Source of the DNA: Vagococcus zengguangii
GTDB lineage: Bacteria > Bacillota > Bacilli > Lactobacillales > Vagococcaceae
Length of the DNA stretch: 64,000 nucleotides
Reading direction: 5' to 3'
Assembly (NCBI RefSeq): GCF_005145005.1
Contig: NZ_CP039712.1
Span: 62,001 to 126,000, forward strand
The position numbers and the translations under genes were made by a program. Of the stretch, positions 10,362 to 21,190 are shown piece after piece. The notes below the pieces were generated by a model. That model was not told where the DNA came from. It searched no databases and saw only the letters and a program-made list of their open reading frames with translations. Within the stretch, counting starts at the first letter, position 1; every line of letters begins with the position of its first letter.

Positions 10362-11018
10362 GTGGGTCAAAAAGTACATCCAATAGGAATGCGTGTTGGC
10401 ATTATTCGCGACTGGGATGCTAAATGGTATGCCGAAAAAGAATACGCAGAATACTTACACGAAGACTTAAACATCCGCAAGTATATTGCGAAAAACCTAG
10501 CTGATGCCGCAGTTTCAACAATTGAAATCGAACGCGCTGCAAACCGCGTTAACGTATCAATCCATACAGCTAAACCAGGTATGGTAATTGGTAAAGGCGG
10601 ATCAGAGGTTGAGAAGTTACGTAAAGAATTAAATGCATTAACTGGTAAGAGAGTGCATATTAACATTGTAGAAATTAAAAAACCTGACTTGGATGCTAAA
10701 TTAGTCGGCGAAGGAATTGCACGTCAATTAGAAAACCGTGTTGCTTTCCGTCGTGCTCAAAAACAAGCAATCCAACGTACAATGAGAGCTGGAGCTCAAG
10801 GGATCAAAACTATGGTTTCTGGTCGTTTAAACGGAGCTGATATCGCTCGTTCAGAAGGTTACTCAGAAGGAACTGTTCCTTTACACACATTGCGTGCAGA
10901 TATTGACTACGCATGGGAAGAAGCAGACACAACTTACGGTAAATTAGGCGTTAAAGTTTGGATCTACCGTGGAGAAATCCTTCCAGGAGTTAAAAACACT
11001 GAGAAAGGAGGGAAATAA
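10362..11018 (+). CDS. rpsC: 30S ribosomal protein S3
   Basis: 218 aa. S3 lines the mRNA entry tunnel and has helicase activity with S4. It begins [20 protein letters not shown] from a GTG codon and contains the KH-domain [14 protein letters not shown]. It is separated from rplV by 12 bp that hold the ribosome binding site. Confidence 0.98.
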   Translation: MGQKVHPIGMRVGIIRDWDAKWYAEKEYAEYLHEDLNIRKYIAKNLADAAVSTIEIERAANRVNVSIHTAKPGMVIGKGGSEVEKLRKELNALTGKRVHINIVEIKKPDLDAKLVGEGIARQLENRVAFRRAQKQAIQRTMRAGAQGIKTMVSGRLNGADIARSEGYSEGTVPLHTLRADIDYAWEEADTTYGKLGVKVWIYRGEILPGVKNTEKGGK

Positions 11019-11020
11019 AC

Positions 11021-11455
11021 ATGTTAGTACCTAAACGTGTAAAACACCGTCGTGAATTCCGTGGGAAAATGCGTGGTGAAGCCAAAGGTGGTAAAGAAGT
11101 AACTTTTGGTGAATATGGTTTACAAGCGGTTGATTCTAAATGGATTACAAACCGTCAAATCGAAGCGGCTCGTATTGCGATGACTCGTCATATGAAACGT
11201 GGAGGGAAAGTATGGATCAAAATTTTCCCTCACAAATCATACACTTCTAAAGCTATCGGAGTTCGTATGGGTAAAGGTAAAGGGGCACCTGAAGGTTGGG
11301 TAGCACCTGTTAAACGTGGTAAAATCATGTTTGAAATCGCTGGTGTATCAGAAGAAGTAGCACGTGAAGCATTACGTTTAGCTTCTCACAAATTACCAGT
11401 GAAAACTAAAATTGTAAAACGCGAAGAAATGGGTGGTGAATCGAATGAAGGCTAA
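11021..11455 (+). CDS. rplP: 50S ribosomal protein L16
   Basis: 144 aa. L16 helps position aminoacyl-tRNA in the A site. It begins [19 protein letters not shown] and contains [20 protein letters not shown]. Its last 11 bases overlap rpmC, so coupled translation is likely. Confidence 0.98.
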   Translation: MLVPKRVKHRREFRGKMRGEAKGGKEVTFGEYGLQAVDSKWITNRQIEAARIAMTRHMKRGGKVWIKIFPHKSYTSKAIGVRMGKGKGAPEGWVAPVKRGKIMFEIAGVSEEVAREALRLASHKLPVKTKIVKREEMGGESNEG

Positions 11456-11636
11456 TGAAATCAAAGAATTAACCACTGCTGAATTACAAGCTAAAGAAAA
11501 AGAATTTAAAGAAGAATTATTCAACTTAAGATTCCAATTAGCTACTGGTCAATTAGAAGATACATCACGTATTAAAAAAGTACGTCAATCGATTGCCCGC
11601 ATTAAAACTGTTTTGCGTGAGCAAGAAGTTAAGTAA
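11445..11636 (+). CDS. rpmC: 50S ribosomal protein L29
   Basis: 63 aa, a two-helix hairpin protein near the tunnel exit. The ATG at 11445 gives [20 protein letters not shown], the family N-terminus. An in-frame start 12 bases upstream lies inside rplP and has a poorer fit to the GGTGG site. It overlaps the end of rplP. Confidence 0.96.
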   Translation: MKANEIKELTTAELQAKEKEFKEELFNLRFQLATGQLEDTSRIKKVRQSIARIKTVLREQEVK

Positions 11637-11657
11637 TAGTGGAAGGAGGCCATACGT

Positions 11658-11921
11658 ATGACTGAAAGAAATGAACGTAAAGTTTATCAAGGCCGTGTTG
11701 TTTCAGATAAAATGGACAAAACTATTACAGTTGTTGTCGAAACAAGAAAAACACACAAAGTATACGGTAAACGTGTTAAATATTCTAAGAAATACAAAGC
11801 ACACGATGAAAACAATGTTGCAAAAGTTGGAGATATCGTGAAAATTATGGAAACTCGTCCATTATCTGCTACTAAACGTTTCCGTTTATTAGAGGTAGTT
11901 GAAGAAGCGGTTATCATTTAA
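11658..11921 (+). CDS. rpsQ: 30S ribosomal protein S17
   Basis: 87 aa OB-fold protein of the 30S body. It contains [20 protein letters not shown] and [16 protein letters not shown], which are family-conserved. GGAAGGAGG precedes the ATG. Confidence 0.98.
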   Translation: MTERNERKVYQGRVVSDKMDKTITVVVETRKTHKVYGKRVKYSKKYKAHDENNVAKVGDIVKIMETRPLSATKRFRLLEVVEEAVII

Positions 11922-11972
11922 TCGAGATTTTCCTATAGATTGTAAGTTTAAATCTGAAAGGAGGATACTATA

Positions 11973-12341
11973 GTGATCCAAACAGAAAGTCGTTTGAAAG
12001 TAGCTGACAACTCAGGTGCTAAAGAAGTCTTAACAATTCGTGTTCTTGGTGGTTCAGGCCGTAACAACGCTAACATCGGTGACATCATCGTTGCTACCGT
12101 TAAAAGTGCTACGCCAGGTGGAGTTGTTAAAAAAGGTGAAGTTGTCAAAGCTGTAATCGTAAGAACAAAATCAGGAGCTCGTCGTGCTGACGGTTCATAT
12201 ATTAAATTTGATGAAAATGCATGTGTAATTATCCGTGACGATAAGAGCCCACGTGGAACTCGTATCTTTGGACCTGTTGCTCGTGAATTACGTGATAGTA
12301 ACTTCATGAAAATTATTTCATTAGCACCAGAAGTATTATAA
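11973..12341 (+). CDS. rplN: 50S ribosomal protein L14
   Basis: 122 aa. L14 lies on the subunit interface and is the binding site of the silencing factor RsfS. It begins [20 protein letters not shown] from a GTG after AAAGGAGG. The central [20 protein letters not shown] loop is conserved. Last gene of the S10-type block before rplX. Confidence 0.98.
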   Translation: MIQTESRLKVADNSGAKEVLTIRVLGGSGRNNANIGDIIVATVKSATPGGVVKKGEVVKAVIVRTKSGARRADGSYIKFDENACVIIRDDKSPRGTRIFGPVARELRDSNFMKIISLAPEVL

Positions 12342-12373
12342 TTACATGTTAGTTAAAGGAGGTGCGAGACAAT

Positions 12374-12685
12374 ATGTTTGTTAAAAAAGGCGATAAAGTA
12401 AAAGTTATCACTGGTAAAGACAAAAACAAAGAAGGCGTAGTATTAACTGCGTTCCCTAAAAAAGATCAAGTCATCGTTGAAGGAATCAACATGGTTAAGA
12501 AACACCAAAAGCCTAGTGCTACTGCTCCTCAAGGTGGAATTATCGAAACTGAGGCACCAATTCACGTATCAAACGTAATGGTGGTTGACCCAACTACTGG
12601 CGAAGCAACTCGTGTTGGCCACAAAGAGGTAGACGGTAAAAAAGTACGCGTTTCTAAGAAAACTGGAGAAGTTTTAGATAAGTAA
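12374..12685 (+). CDS. rplX: 50S ribosomal protein L24
   Basis: 103 aa KOW-domain assembly initiator. ATG 12374 gives [20 protein letters not shown], which matches the family. An in-frame start at 12362 lies inside the ribosome binding site (AAAGGAGGTG) and is rejected. Confidence 0.97.
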   Translation: MFVKKGDKVKVITGKDKNKEGVVLTAFPKKDQVIVEGINMVKKHQKPSATAPQGGIIETEAPIHVSNVMVVDPTTGEATRVGHKEVDGKKVRVSKKTGEVLDK

Positions 12686-12712
12686 TAGTAACGAAAGGAG
12701 GGACCGACGGAA

Positions 12713-13252
12713 ATGAACCGCCTAAAAGAAAAATATTTAAACGAAGTAACTCCTGCTTTAATGGAGAAATTCAATTATAGCTCAATCATGCAAACACCAA
12801 AAGTTGAGAAAATCGTTATCAACATGGGTGTAGGTGAAGCTGTATCTAACACAAAAACTTTAGATAAAGCTGTGGAAGAATTAACGTTAATTTCAGGTCA
12901 AAAACCTGTTATTACGAAGGCAAAGAAATCAATTGCTGGATTTAGATTACGTGAAGGTATGCCTATCGGCTGTAAAGTAACTTTACGTGGCGAAAGAATG
13001 TACGAATTCTTAGATAAATTAGTAACTGTTTCTTTACCTCGTGTACGTGACTTCCATGGTGTAAGCACTAAATCATTCGACGGTCGTGGTAACTACACTT
13101 TAGGTGTTAAAGAACAATTAATCTTCCCTGAAGTAGACTACGATTTAGTAGATAAAGTACGTGGTATGGATATCGTTATCGTTACAACTGCTAACACTGA
13201 CGAAGAATCACGTGAATTGTTAACACAACTTGGAATGCCATTCCAAAAATAA
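12713..13252 (+). CDS. rplE: 50S ribosomal protein L5
   Basis: 179 aa 5S rRNA-binding protein of the central protuberance. It begins [20 protein letters not shown] and contains [18 protein letters not shown] and the C-terminal [29 protein letters not shown] precedes the ATG. Confidence 0.98.
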   Translation: MNRLKEKYLNEVTPALMEKFNYSSIMQTPKVEKIVINMGVGEAVSNTKTLDKAVEELTLISGQKPVITKAKKSIAGFRLREGMPIGCKVTLRGERMYEFLDKLVTVSLPRVRDFHGVSTKSFDGRGNYTLGVKEQLIFPEVDYDLVDKVRGMDIVIVTTANTDEESRELLTQLGMPFQK

Positions 13253-13270
13253 TAAAAGGAGGCGAACTAC

Positions 13271-13456
13271 GTGGCTAAAAAATCAATGATTGCTAAAAAC
13301 AAACGTCCAGCTAAATTCTCTACTCAAGAGTACACTCGTTGTGAACGTTGTGGTCGTCCACATTCAGTTTATCGCAAATTTAAACTTTGCCGTATTTGCT
13401 TCCGCGAACTTGCCTATAAAGGACAAATTCCCGGCGTGAAGAAAGCTAGCTGGTAA
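13271..13456 (+). CDS. rpsZ: 30S ribosomal protein S14, zinc-binding type Z
   Basis: 61 aa, the short zinc-ribbon form. The Cys pairs CERC and CRIC hold one zinc; the start is GTG after AAAGGAGG. Gram-positive bacteria often carry a second, Cys-free S14 elsewhere for zinc limitation; none is in this window. Confidence 0.98.
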   Translation: MAKKSMIAKNKRPAKFSTQEYTRCERCGRPHSVYRKFKLCRICFRELAYKGQIPGVKKASW

Positions 13457-13492
13457 ACCTATAATCCCGCATAGAAGGAGGTACATAATTCA

Positions 13493-13891
13493 ATGGTCAT
13501 GACAGATCCAATCGCAGACTTACTAACGCGCATTCGTAATGCTAACATGGTTAAACATGAAATGTTAGAAGTTCCTGCATCTAAAATCAAACTTGATATC
13601 GCGAACATCCTTAAAAACGAAGGATTCATCCGCGATGTTGAATACATCGAAGATGACAAGCAAGGCGTTATCCGTGTTTTCTTAAAATATGGTCGTAACG
13701 AAGAGCGTGTTATTACAAACTTAAAACGTATTTCAAAACCAGGACTAAGAGCTTATGTTAAAGCTGATGAAGTTCCTAAAGTATTAAACGGACTAGGTAT
13801 CGCAATCATTTCTACTTCAGAAGGTGTAATCACTGATAAAGAAGCTAGACAACGTAAAATTGGTGGCGAAGTATTAGCTTACGTTTGGTAA
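13493..13891 (+). CDS. rpsH: 30S ribosomal protein S8
   Basis: 132 aa. S8 binds helix 21 of 16S rRNA and is the classical autogenous repressor of the spc operon. The start [18 protein letters not shown] matches Gram-positive S8, so the first ATG (13493) is kept. The C-terminus has [20 protein letters not shown]. Confidence 0.98.
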   Translation: MVMTDPIADLLTRIRNANMVKHEMLEVPASKIKLDIANILKNEGFIRDVEYIEDDKQGVIRVFLKYGRNEERVITNLKRISKPGLRAYVKADEVPKVLNGLGIAIISTSEGVITDKEARQRKIGGEVLAYVW

Positions 13892-13921
13892 TCAGTAAAA
13901 GTATATAAGGAGGTGTCTTGA

Positions 13922-14458
13922 GTGAGCCGTATTGGTAATAAATCAATAATCATTCCTGCAGGCGTAACAGTTGAACAAAACGGAAACGTTGTGACTGTTA
14001 AAGGTCCTAAAGGTGAATTGAGCCGCGAATTTGCTAGCCAAATCGCAATCAATATCGAAGGAAATGAAATTACTTTAACTCGTGAAAACGATGCTAAAGA
14101 AAACCGTTCATTACACGGAACAATGCGTTCTAACCTATTCAACATGGTGACAGGTGTAAGTGAAGGTTTTGCTAAAGAATTAGAACTTATCGGGGTTGGG
14201 TACCGTGCACAAATGCAAGGATCAAAACTTGTATTGAACGTTGGATACTCTCATCCAGTTGAGTTTGAAGCTCAAGAAGGAATTACAATTGAAGTTCCTT
14301 CAAATACAAAAGTTGTAGTTAAAGGTGCTAACAAAGAACACGTTGGTGAATTAGCTGCTAACATCCGTGGAGTACGTCCTCCAGAACCTTATAAAGGTAA
14401 AGGAATTTGCTATGTTGGTGAATTTGTACGACGTAAAGAAGGTAAGACTGGTAAATAG
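13922..14458 (+). CDS. rplF: 50S ribosomal protein L6
   Basis: 178 aa, two tandem homologous domains. It begins [15 protein letters not shown] from a GTG and ends with [27 protein letters not shown], the conserved rRNA-binding end. AGGAGGTG precedes it. Confidence 0.98.
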   Translation: MSRIGNKSIIIPAGVTVEQNGNVVTVKGPKGELSREFASQIAINIEGNEITLTRENDAKENRSLHGTMRSNLFNMVTGVSEGFAKELELIGVGYRAQMQGSKLVLNVGYSHPVEFEAQEGITIEVPSNTKVVVKGANKEHVGELAANIRGVRPPEPYKGKGICYVGEFVRRKEGKTGK

Positions 14459-14495
14459 TCTTAACCGCAAAAAATAAATTAAAGAGGTGACAATT

Positions 14496-14852
14496 GTGAT
14501 TTCTAAACCAGATAAAAATAAAACACGTCTGAAAAGACATAAACGTGTAAGAAAAAACATTTCTGGTACTGCTGAGTGCCCACGCTTAAATGTGTTCCGT
14601 TCGAACGCTAACATCTACGCTCAATTAATTGATGACGTAGCGGGTGTGACGCTAGCAAGTGCCTCTACCTTAGATAAAGAAATTTCAGGTGGAACTAAAG
14701 TTGAACAAGCTGCCGCAGTTGGTAAATTAGTTGCTGAACGCGCAGTTGCAAAAGGAAATAAAAAAGTAGTCTTCGACCGTGGTGGTTACCTTTACCATGG
14801 CCGTGTTGCAGCACTAGCTGAAGCAGCACGTGAAAATGGACTAGAATTTTAG
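14496..14852 (+). CDS. rplR: 50S ribosomal protein L18
   Basis: 118 aa 5S rRNA-binding protein. The GTG at 14496 ([20 protein letters not shown]) is chosen because an upstream GTG at 14487 lies within the AAAGAGGTGA ribosome binding site. The C-terminus [19 protein letters not shown] is conserved. Confidence 0.96.
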   Translation: MISKPDKNKTRLKRHKRVRKNISGTAECPRLNVFRSNANIYAQLIDDVAGVTLASASTLDKEISGGTKVEQAAAVGKLVAERAVAKGNKKVVFDRGGYLYHGRVAALAEAARENGLEF

Positions 14853-14872
14853 GAAAAGGAGGATTACCATTC

Positions 14873-15373
14873 ATGGTTTATATCGATCCAAAAGGTTTGG
14901 AATTAGAAGACCGCGTTGTAGCTATCAACCGTGTTACTAAGGTTGTAAAAGGTGGACGTCGTTTACGTTTTGCTGCATTAGTAGTAGTTGGAGATAGAAA
15001 CGGACACGTAGGTTTCGGTACTGGTAAAGCACAAGAAGTACCTGAAGCAATCCGTAAAGCGATTGAAGACGCTAAGAAAAACTTAATTGAAGTACCAATG
15101 GTAGGTTCTACCCTTCCTCATGAAGTAATTGGAAGCTTTGGTGGTGGACGCATCTTAATGAAACCTGCTGTAGCCGGTTCTGGAGTTGCTGCTGGTGGCC
15201 CAGTTCGTGCCGTCTTAGAACTTGCAGGTGTTGCTGATGTAACATCTAAATCATTAGGTTCAAACACTCCAATTAACGTTATTCGTGCGACAATCGAAGG
15301 AATGTCTCGCTTAAAACGTGTTGAAGAAGTTGCTGAATTACGTGGCAAAACTGTAGAAGATATCATCGGATAA
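14873..15373 (+). CDS. rpsE: 30S ribosomal protein S5
   Basis: 166 aa. S5 acts in decoding accuracy and mRNA unwinding. The loop containing [11 protein letters not shown], a site of spectinomycin-resistance changes, looks wild-type. AAAGGAGG precedes the ATG. Confidence 0.98.
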   Translation: MVYIDPKGLELEDRVVAINRVTKVVKGGRRLRFAALVVVGDRNGHVGFGTGKAQEVPEAIRKAIEDAKKNLIEVPMVGSTLPHEVIGSFGGGRILMKPAVAGSGVAAGGPVRAVLELAGVADVTSKSLGSNTPINVIRATIEGMSRLKRVEEVAELRGKTVEDIIG

Positions 15374-15386
15374 GGAGGACATGGTA

Positions 15387-15566
15387 ATGTCAGAATTAAA
15401 AATTACTTTAAAACGCAGCGTTATCGGACGTCCTCAAAACCAACGTGATACAGTTAAAGCTTTGGGCTTAGGTAAAACTAACAGCTCAGTAGTTAAGCCT
15501 GCTAACGAAGCAATCAAAGGTATGGTTAGAACTGTTTCACATTTAGTGGACGTTGAAGAAGTTTAA
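15387..15566 (+). CDS. rpmD: 50S ribosomal protein L30
   Basis: 59 aa. ATG 15387 gives [20 protein letters not shown]. An in-frame ATG six bases earlier is only two bases from AGGAGG (15373-15378) and is less likely. Conserved [10 protein letters not shown] motif. Confidence 0.96.
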   Translation: MSELKITLKRSVIGRPQNQRDTVKALGLGKTNSSVVKPANEAIKGMVRTVSHLVDVEEV

Positions 15567-15605
15567 TATTTAAAAGTTAGACTACAAATAAGGAGGTGCC
15601 CAAGT

Positions 15606-16046
15606 ATGAAACTTCATGAATTACAACCTTCAGAAGGATCAAGACACGTACGTAACAGAGTTGGACGCGGAACTTCATCTGGTAATGGTAAAACAGCTGG
15701 TAGAGGTCAAAAAGGTCAAAAAGCTCGTTCAGGCGGTGGCGTTCGTTTAGGATTTGAAGGTGGTCAAACACCATTATTCCAACGCTTACCAAAACGTGGA
15801 TTCACAAACATTAACCGTAAAGAATACGCTGTAATCAACTTAGACGTTTTAGAAAAATTCGAAAACGGAGCAGAAGTTACTCCTGCAATCTTAGTTGAAG
15901 CTGGTATTGTTAAAGATGAAAAAGCTGGTATCAAAGTATTAGCTAACGGTTCTTTAACTAAGAAATTAACAGTGAAAGCTGCTAAATTCTCTAAAGCTGC
16001 TCAAGAAGCTATCGAAGCAGCTGGTGGATCAATCGAGGTGATCTAA
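15606..16046 (+). CDS. rplO: 50S ribosomal protein L15
   Basis: 146 aa. It begins [20 protein letters not shown] and has the Gly-rich [20 protein letters not shown] tail that penetrates 23S rRNA. The stop overlaps the secY start by one base (TAATG), so the two are translationally coupled. Confidence 0.98.
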   Translation: MKLHELQPSEGSRHVRNRVGRGTSSGNGKTAGRGQKGQKARSGGGVRLGFEGGQTPLFQRLPKRGFTNINRKEYAVINLDVLEKFENGAEVTPAILVEAGIVKDEKAGIKVLANGSLTKKLTVKAAKFSKAAQEAIEAAGGSIEVI

Positions 16047-17344
16047 TGTTTAAACTATTGAAAAGTGCGTTTAAGGAAAAAAGCATTCGTAGTAGAATTC
16101 TATTTACGTTGTTCATTCTGTTCGCTTTTCGACTAGGAGCTCATATAACGGTTCCAGGAGTGGATGTTAAAGCATTAGCAAAACTAAGTTCAAATCCATT
16201 ATTTAACATGATTAATACAGTAAGTGGTAGTGCTATGGAAAATTTCTCATTGTTCGCAATGGGAGTTTCTCCATATATTACTTCTTCAATTATTATTCAA
16301 TTACTTCAAATGGACATCGTGCCGAAGTTTGTCGAGTGGTCTAAGCAAGGAGAAGTTGGCCGTCGTAAATTAAATCAAGCAACACGTTATTTAACGTTAT
16401 TCATGGGATTCATGCAATCTATCATGTTAACTGCTGGATTTAACCAATTTGCGGGTCGCAGTTTCTTAATCGAGAAAGGTCTAAAGACTTATATCGTGAT
16501 TGGTATCATCTTAACAGCCGGTACAATGTTAGTTACTTGGTTGGGAGAACAAATTACTGAAAAAGGAATCGGAAACGGTGTTTCAATGATTATCTTTGCC
16601 GGTATTATCTCTCGTGTGCCAAAAGGAATTAAATCAATTATTGAAGATTACTTTATTAACGTTAAGTCAGAAAACTTATGGAAATCCGTGATTTTTGTTG
16701 TTTTATTATTATTAGCAATTTTATTAATCGTGACGTTTGTTACATACTTTAACCAAGCAGAGCGTAAATTGCCGATTCAATATACAAAGAGAGTTGCTGG
16801 AGCTCCACAAAGTAGTTACCTACCGTTGAAGGTAAATGCAGCTGGTGTGATCCCAGTAATCTTTGCTAGTTCATTGATTACGACACCAGGTCAAATTTTA
16901 TCGTTGTTTGCTAACTCAAAAGGTGGCGAAACTTGGTATGAAATATTAAGACAAGTGTTTGACTATAGTACGCCTTTAGGTGGCACTATTTACGGTATTC
17001 TTATCGTAGCCTTCACTTTCTTCTATGCTTTCGTGCAAGTAAACCCTGAGAAAGTGGCAGAGAATTTACAAAAACAAGGTAGTTACATTCCAAGTGTGCG
17101 TCCCGGGAAAGGTACTGAAGAATACATTTCAAACGTGTTAAAACATTTGAGTGTTGCCGGTGCTATTTTCTTAGCCGCTGTTGCTTTAATTCCAATTCTT
17201 GCGCAAAACGTCTTTGACTTACCAGCCGCTATCGGTTTGGGAGGAACAAGTTTGTTAATCGTGATTGGGGTTGCTTTAGAAACAGCTAAACAATTGGAAG
17301 GTTTATTGATGAAACGCCAATATACAGGCTTCATCGTGGAGTAA
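16046..17344 (+). CDS. secY: Protein translocase subunit SecY
   Basis: 432 aa integral membrane protein, the channel of the Sec translocon, with ten predicted hydrophobic segments. Conserved features include the plug/TM2 MGVSPYITSSIIIQLLQM and the cytoplasmic loop KRVAGAPQSSYLPLKVNAAGVIP. It occupies its usual place between rplO and adk. No accessory secY2 is seen. Confidence 0.98.
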   Translation: MFKLLKSAFKEKSIRSRILFTLFILFAFRLGAHITVPGVDVKALAKLSSNPLFNMINTVSGSAMENFSLFAMGVSPYITSSIIIQLLQMDIVPKFVEWSKQGEVGRRKLNQATRYLTLFMGFMQSIMLTAGFNQFAGRSFLIEKGLKTYIVIGIILTAGTMLVTWLGEQITEKGIGNGVSMIIFAGIISRVPKGIKSIIEDYFINVKSENLWKSVIFVVLLLLAILLIVTFVTYFNQAERKLPIQYTKRVAGAPQSSYLPLKVNAAGVIPVIFASSLITTPGQILSLFANSKGGETWYEILRQVFDYSTPLGGTIYGILIVAFTFFYAFVQVNPEKVAENLQKQGSYIPSVRPGKGTEEYISNVLKHLSVAGAIFLAAVALIPILAQNVFDLPAAIGLGGTSLLIVIGVALETAKQLEGLLMKRQYTGFIVE

Positions 17345-17404
17345 GAGCGAAGTGCTGGAGAGTATTCTTCAGCACTGCCTCGAACTTACTAGGAGGATCA
17401 ACCA

Positions 17405-18055
17405 ATGAACATTCTTATTATGGGGTTACCCGGTGCTGGAAAAGGTACTCAAGCAGAACGTATCATCGACACTTACCACATTCCACATATTTCTACTGGA
17501 GATATGTTCCGTGCGGCAATGAAAAATGGTACTGAACTTGGAAAATTAGCTAAGTCATATATTGATGCAGGCAACCTTGTACCAGACGAAGTCACAAATG
17601 GTATCGTGAAAGAACGTCTAGCTGAACAAGACACTGAAAAGGGCTTTTTACTAGATGGTTTCCCACGTACATTTGATCAAAGCAGTGCGTTAGAAGAAAT
17701 TCTAACAGATTTAGGCAAAAAGATAGATGCTGTTATCGAAATTCATGTTGAAGAAGACGTCTTAATCGACCGTCTAGCTGGACGCTTTATGTGTAAAGAT
17801 TGCGGTGCAACTTATCATAAACTTAACCACATGCCTAAAGTAGAAGATACTTGCGATCGTTGTGGTGGACACAATTTCTACCAACGCGAAGACGATAAAC
17901 CAGAAGTGGTTAAAAATCGTTTGGCGGTTAATATTAAAGATAGCGCGCCAATTTTGGCATACTACAAAGAAAACGGCCTTCTACATACTATCGATGGAAA
18001 TCGTGATATTGATGTTGTATTCGAAGATGTTAAAACAATCATCGACAACATTTAA
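17405..18055 (+). CDS. adk: Adenylate kinase
   Basis: 216 aa. It catalyses ATP + AMP = 2 [13 protein letters not shown] is the P-loop, DGFPRT the AMP-site motif, and the LID domain has a four-Cys zinc site (CKDC ... CDRC), as in Gram-positive enzymes. AGGAGG precedes the ATG. It is followed directly by infA; map, which lies here in Bacillus, is absent. Confidence 0.98.
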   Translation: MNILIMGLPGAGKGTQAERIIDTYHIPHISTGDMFRAAMKNGTELGKLAKSYIDAGNLVPDEVTNGIVKERLAEQDTEKGFLLDGFPRTFDQSSALEEILTDLGKKIDAVIEIHVEEDVLIDRLAGRFMCKDCGATYHKLNHMPKVEDTCDRCGGHNFYQREDDKPEVVKNRLAVNIKDSAPILAYYKENGLLHTIDGNRDIDVVFEDVKTIIDNI

Positions 18056-18139
18056 TAACTTCAAGCCCGAAAGAGAAAACACTTGAATGCTTGTGAGTTA
18101 AATTAGGTCAATTTGCCCTATGGTTATTAAGACAAAGGC

Positions 18140-18168
18140 TTTAAATATTTTTAGCTTTATGTTATAAT
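18140..18168 (+). promoter_or_regulatory. Promoter before infA
   Basis: TTTAAA (18140-18145), a 17-bp spacer and TATAAT (18163-18168) with an extended -10 TG at 18160-18161. The predicted leader, about 18175-18245, can form two short hairpins (GTTGAG/CTCGAC and CTATG/CATAG). Confidence 0.75.
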
Positions 18169-18257
18169 AGACAAGTTGAGTTTTCTCGACTATGTCCGAG
18201 TGCCATAGCGATTTTTATCGTGAATGATAACAAACAAGTAATAAGGAGGTACTCAAA

Positions 18258-18476
18258 GTGGCAAAAGAAGATGTGATTGAAATTGAAGGAACAGTTGTTG
18301 ATACTTTGCCGAATGCGATGTTTAAAGTAGAACTAGAAAATGGCCATGAAGTTTTAGCTCATGTTTCTGGTAAAATCAGAATGCACTACATTCGAATCTT
18401 ACCAGGAGATAAGGTAACAGTTGAACTGTCACCGTATGACTTGACTCGCGGTCGCATTACTTATCGCTTTAAATAG
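18258..18476 (+). CDS. infA: Translation initiation factor IF-1
   Basis: 72 aa OB-fold protein that blocks the A site during initiation. It begins [20 protein letters not shown] from a GTG after AAGGAGG and ends GRITYRFK. The strong promoter just upstream means it can be transcribed apart from secY-adk. Confidence 0.98.
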   Translation: MAKEDVIEIEGTVVDTLPNAMFKVELENGHEVLAHVSGKIRMHYIRILPGDKVTVELSPYDLTRGRITYRFK

Positions 18477-18488
18477 TGCACTCCGTAA

Positions 18489-18620
<132 letters not shown>

Positions 18621-18641
18621 TAAGTAGGAGGTGTAATATAC

Positions 18642-19007
18642 ATGGCTCGTATTGCAGGAGTAGATATCCCTCGTGAGAAACGAGTTGTTATTTCATTAAC
18701 ATACATTTTTGGTATCGGTAAAAATACCGCTCAAAAAGTGTTAGCTGACGCTGGAGTATCAGAAGATATTCGTGTTCGTGACTTAACAAACGATCAATTA
18801 GATAAAATCCGTGCTGAGATTGATAAACTTAAAGTTGAAGGTGACTTACGTCGTGAAGTTAACTTAAACATCAAACGATTAATGGAAATCGGTTCATACC
18901 GAGGAATCCGTCACCGTCGTGGTTTACCAGTTCGCGGACAAAACACAAAAAACAATGCACGTACTCGTAAAGGCCCAGCCCGTGCTATCGCTGGCAAGAA
19001 AAAATAA
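18642..19007 (+). CDS. rpsM: 30S ribosomal protein S13
   Basis: 121 aa. S13 forms inter-subunit bridges and contacts P-site tRNA with its basic tail. It begins [20 protein letters not shown] and ends [23 protein letters not shown] precedes the ATG. Confidence 0.98.
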   Translation: MARIAGVDIPREKRVVISLTYIFGIGKNTAQKVLADAGVSEDIRVRDLTNDQLDKIRAEIDKLKVEGDLRREVNLNIKRLMEIGSYRGIRHRRGLPVRGQNTKNNARTRKGPARAIAGKKK

Positions 19008-19037
19008 TAATTAACTTATGAAGGAGGTTAGAACTTC

Positions 19038-19427
19038 ATGGTAGCAAAAAAAGTTAGCAGAAAACGTCGTATCAAAAAGAATATTGAAGCTGGTATCGCG
19101 CATATCCATTCAACATTCAACAATACTATCATTATGATTACAGATGTACACGGAAATGCTATTTCATGGTCATCTGCTGGATCTTTAGGATTCAAAGGTA
19201 GTAAAAAAGCTACACCATTCGCAGCCCAAATGGCAGCTGAAGCAGCTACAAAAACAGCTATGGAACATGGTTTGAAAACTGTTGAAGTTACAGTTAAAGG
19301 CCCTGGTTCTGGTCGTGAAGCAGCAATTCGTTCATTACAAGCAACAGGTTTAGAAGTGACTGCAATTCGTGACGTAACACCAGTTCCTCATAATGGATGC
19401 CGCCCTCCAAAACGCCGTCGTGTTTAA
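19038..19427 (+). CDS. rpsK: 30S ribosomal protein S11
   Basis: 129 aa platform protein. It contains [19 protein letters not shown] and the C-terminal [26 protein letters not shown] precedes the ATG. Confidence 0.98.
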   Translation: MVAKKVSRKRRIKKNIEAGIAHIHSTFNNTIIMITDVHGNAISWSSAGSLGFKGSKKATPFAAQMAAEAATKTAMEHGLKTVEVTVKGPGSGREAAIRSLQATGLEVTAIRDVTPVPHNGCRPPKRRRV

Positions 19428-19505
19428 TGAGCGTCTTTCATTTTGAACGTAACTTGAACGTCATTGAACTGAACACTTTTCGTTTTGAAAGGGGTATAGA
19501 CAAAA

Positions 19506-20444
19506 ATGATTGAATTTGAAAAACCACGAATCACCAAAATTGATGAGGATAGAGATTATGGCAAGTTCGTCATTGAACCACTTGAAAGAGGTTATGGGAC
19601 TACTTTAGGTAATTCTCTTCGTCGTATTTTACTGTCTTCTTTACCCGGAGCAGCTATCACTAATTTACAAATTGATGGCGTATTACATGAATTCTCAACC
19701 GTCCCTGGCGTGAGAGAAGATGTAACTCAAATCATTTTGAACATTAAAGGATTAGCATTAAAGCTTTATGCTGAAGAAGAAAAATCCCTTGAAATAGATG
19801 TTACTGGTCCAGCTGTTGTCACAGCAGGCGACATTATTGTCGACAGTGATGTTGAAATTTTAAATAAAGATTTATACCTATGTACTGTTGCAGAAGGTGC
19901 AACTTTCCATGCAAAATTGGTTGTAAAACCAGGTCGAGGCTATGTACAAGCTGAAGAGAATAAAACAGAAGATATGCCAATCGGTGTATTACCTGTTGAC
20001 TCAATTTACACACCAGTGCGTCGTGTAAATTATCAAGTGGAAAATACTCGTGTCGGACGTCGTGATGACTTCGATAAATTAACCCTTGAAGTTTGGACAG
20101 ATGGATCAATTAAGCCACAAGAATCTATTAGCTTAGCTGCTAAAATTCTTACTGAGCATTTAGATATCTTCGTAAATCTAACGGATGAAGCTAAACATGC
20201 TGAAATCATGGTAGAAAAAGAAGAAACTCAAAAAGAAAAAATGCTTGAAATGACGATTGAAGAGTTAGACTTATCAGTTCGTTCATACAACTGCTTGAAG
20301 AGAGCAGGTATCAACTCTGTACAAGAATTAACTAATAAATCTGAAGCTGAAATGATTAAAGTTCGTAATTTAGGACGTAAGTCTCTAGATGAAGTTAAGT
20401 TCAAACTTAACGAATTAGAACTTTCATTACGCCAAGACGACTAG
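19506..20444 (+). CDS. rpoA: RNA polymerase subunit alpha
   Basis: 312 aa. The N-terminal domain (about 1-230) dimerises and nucleates the core enzyme ([20 protein letters not shown]). After a linker rich in Glu and Lys, the C-terminal domain ([17 protein letters not shown] ... [11 protein letters not shown]) binds UP-element DNA and activators. Expected position between rpsK and rplQ. Confidence 0.98.
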   Translation: MIEFEKPRITKIDEDRDYGKFVIEPLERGYGTTLGNSLRRILLSSLPGAAITNLQIDGVLHEFSTVPGVREDVTQIILNIKGLALKLYAEEEKSLEIDVTGPAVVTAGDIIVDSDVEILNKDLYLCTVAEGATFHAKLVVKPGRGYVQAEENKTEDMPIGVLPVDSIYTPVRRVNYQVENTRVGRRDDFDKLTLEVWTDGSIKPQESISLAAKILTEHLDIFVNLTDEAKHAEIMVEKEETQKEKMLEMTIEELDLSVRSYNCLKRAGINSVQELTNKSEAEMIKVRNLGRKSLDEVKFKLNELELSLRQDD

Positions 20445-20473
20445 AATTTTTCTTAAGTAAGGAGGGAAACAAC

Positions 20474-20854
20474 GTGAGTTATCGTAAATTAGGCCGTACA
20501 AGTAGTCAACGTAAAGCAATGTTACGTGATTTAACTACTGACTTATTGATCAACGAAAGAATCGTAACAACTGAAGCTCGTGCTAAAGAAGTTCGTTCTC
20601 TTGCTGAAAAAATGATTACTTTAGGTAAACGTGGAGATTTACATGCACGCCGTCAAGCTGCTGCTTTCGTAAGAAATGAAGTTGCTGATGTTCGTGAAGA
20701 AAATGATGGAATCGTTGTTGAATCAGCTTTACAAAAGTTATTCAACGATATCGCTCCTCGTTATGCTGAACGTAACGGTGGTTACACACGTATCTTAAAA
20801 ACAGAACCACGCCGCGGAGACGCAGCAAAAATGGTTATTTTAGAACTTGTCTAA
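20474..20854 (+). CDS. rplQ: 50S ribosomal protein L17
   Basis: 126 aa, from a GTG codon: [20 protein letters not shown]. Last gene of the alpha operon. AAGGAGGG lies upstream and a large terminator follows. Confidence 0.98.
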   Translation: MSYRKLGRTSSQRKAMLRDLTTDLLINERIVTTEARAKEVRSLAEKMITLGKRGDLHARRQAAAFVRNEVADVREENDGIVVESALQKLFNDIAPRYAERNGGYTRILKTEPRRGDAAKMVILELV

Positions 20855-20898
20855 CATAAAAACTATACCATCACTTTATTGATGATTTATTTAGAGTG

Positions 20899-20997
20899 TT
20901 ATGATGTTGAGTCAATTCATTTTGACTTAAGTCTAGCTCGTGGTGGCTACTCCCTAACTTGTGGGTTAGGGAGCTAGCGTTCATCATAAAGTGTTTT
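20899..20997 (+). terminator. Terminator of the alpha operon
   Basis: A nine-pair hairpin (CTCCCTAAC 20950-20958 / GTTAGGGAG 20964-20972) is enclosed by an outer stem TTATGATG (20899-20906) / CATCATAA (20982-20989), and GTG plus a run of seven T follows. The 336-bp gap 20855-21190 holds this and the ecf promoter; no gene is seen in it. Confidence 0.75.
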
Positions 20998-21060
20998 TTT
21001 TATACATTTTTACATCGTTTGTGTTTTCACAAAAGAAATAGGCTGAATTTGCTTATTTAA

Positions 21061-21115
21061 TTGAATTTTTCAGGTTTTTTAGGTACTATAAGTTATGATA
21101 ATAAAATGATTATCA
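21061..21115 (+). promoter_or_regulatory. Possible promoter and inverted repeat before ecfA1
   Basis: TTGAAT (21061-21066), a 17-bp spacer and TACTAT (21084-21089) are a moderate promoter match. Just downstream, TGATAAT (21096-21102) and ATTATCA (21109-21115) form a perfect seven-bp inverted repeat over the likely start of transcription, possibly an operator. Confidence 0.4.
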
Positions 21116-21190
21116 GGGTTAGCTAATATAAGCTAGCTTATTTTTTTATATTTTTAGAGTAATGTCAAATACATAGATATGGTGAGAAAA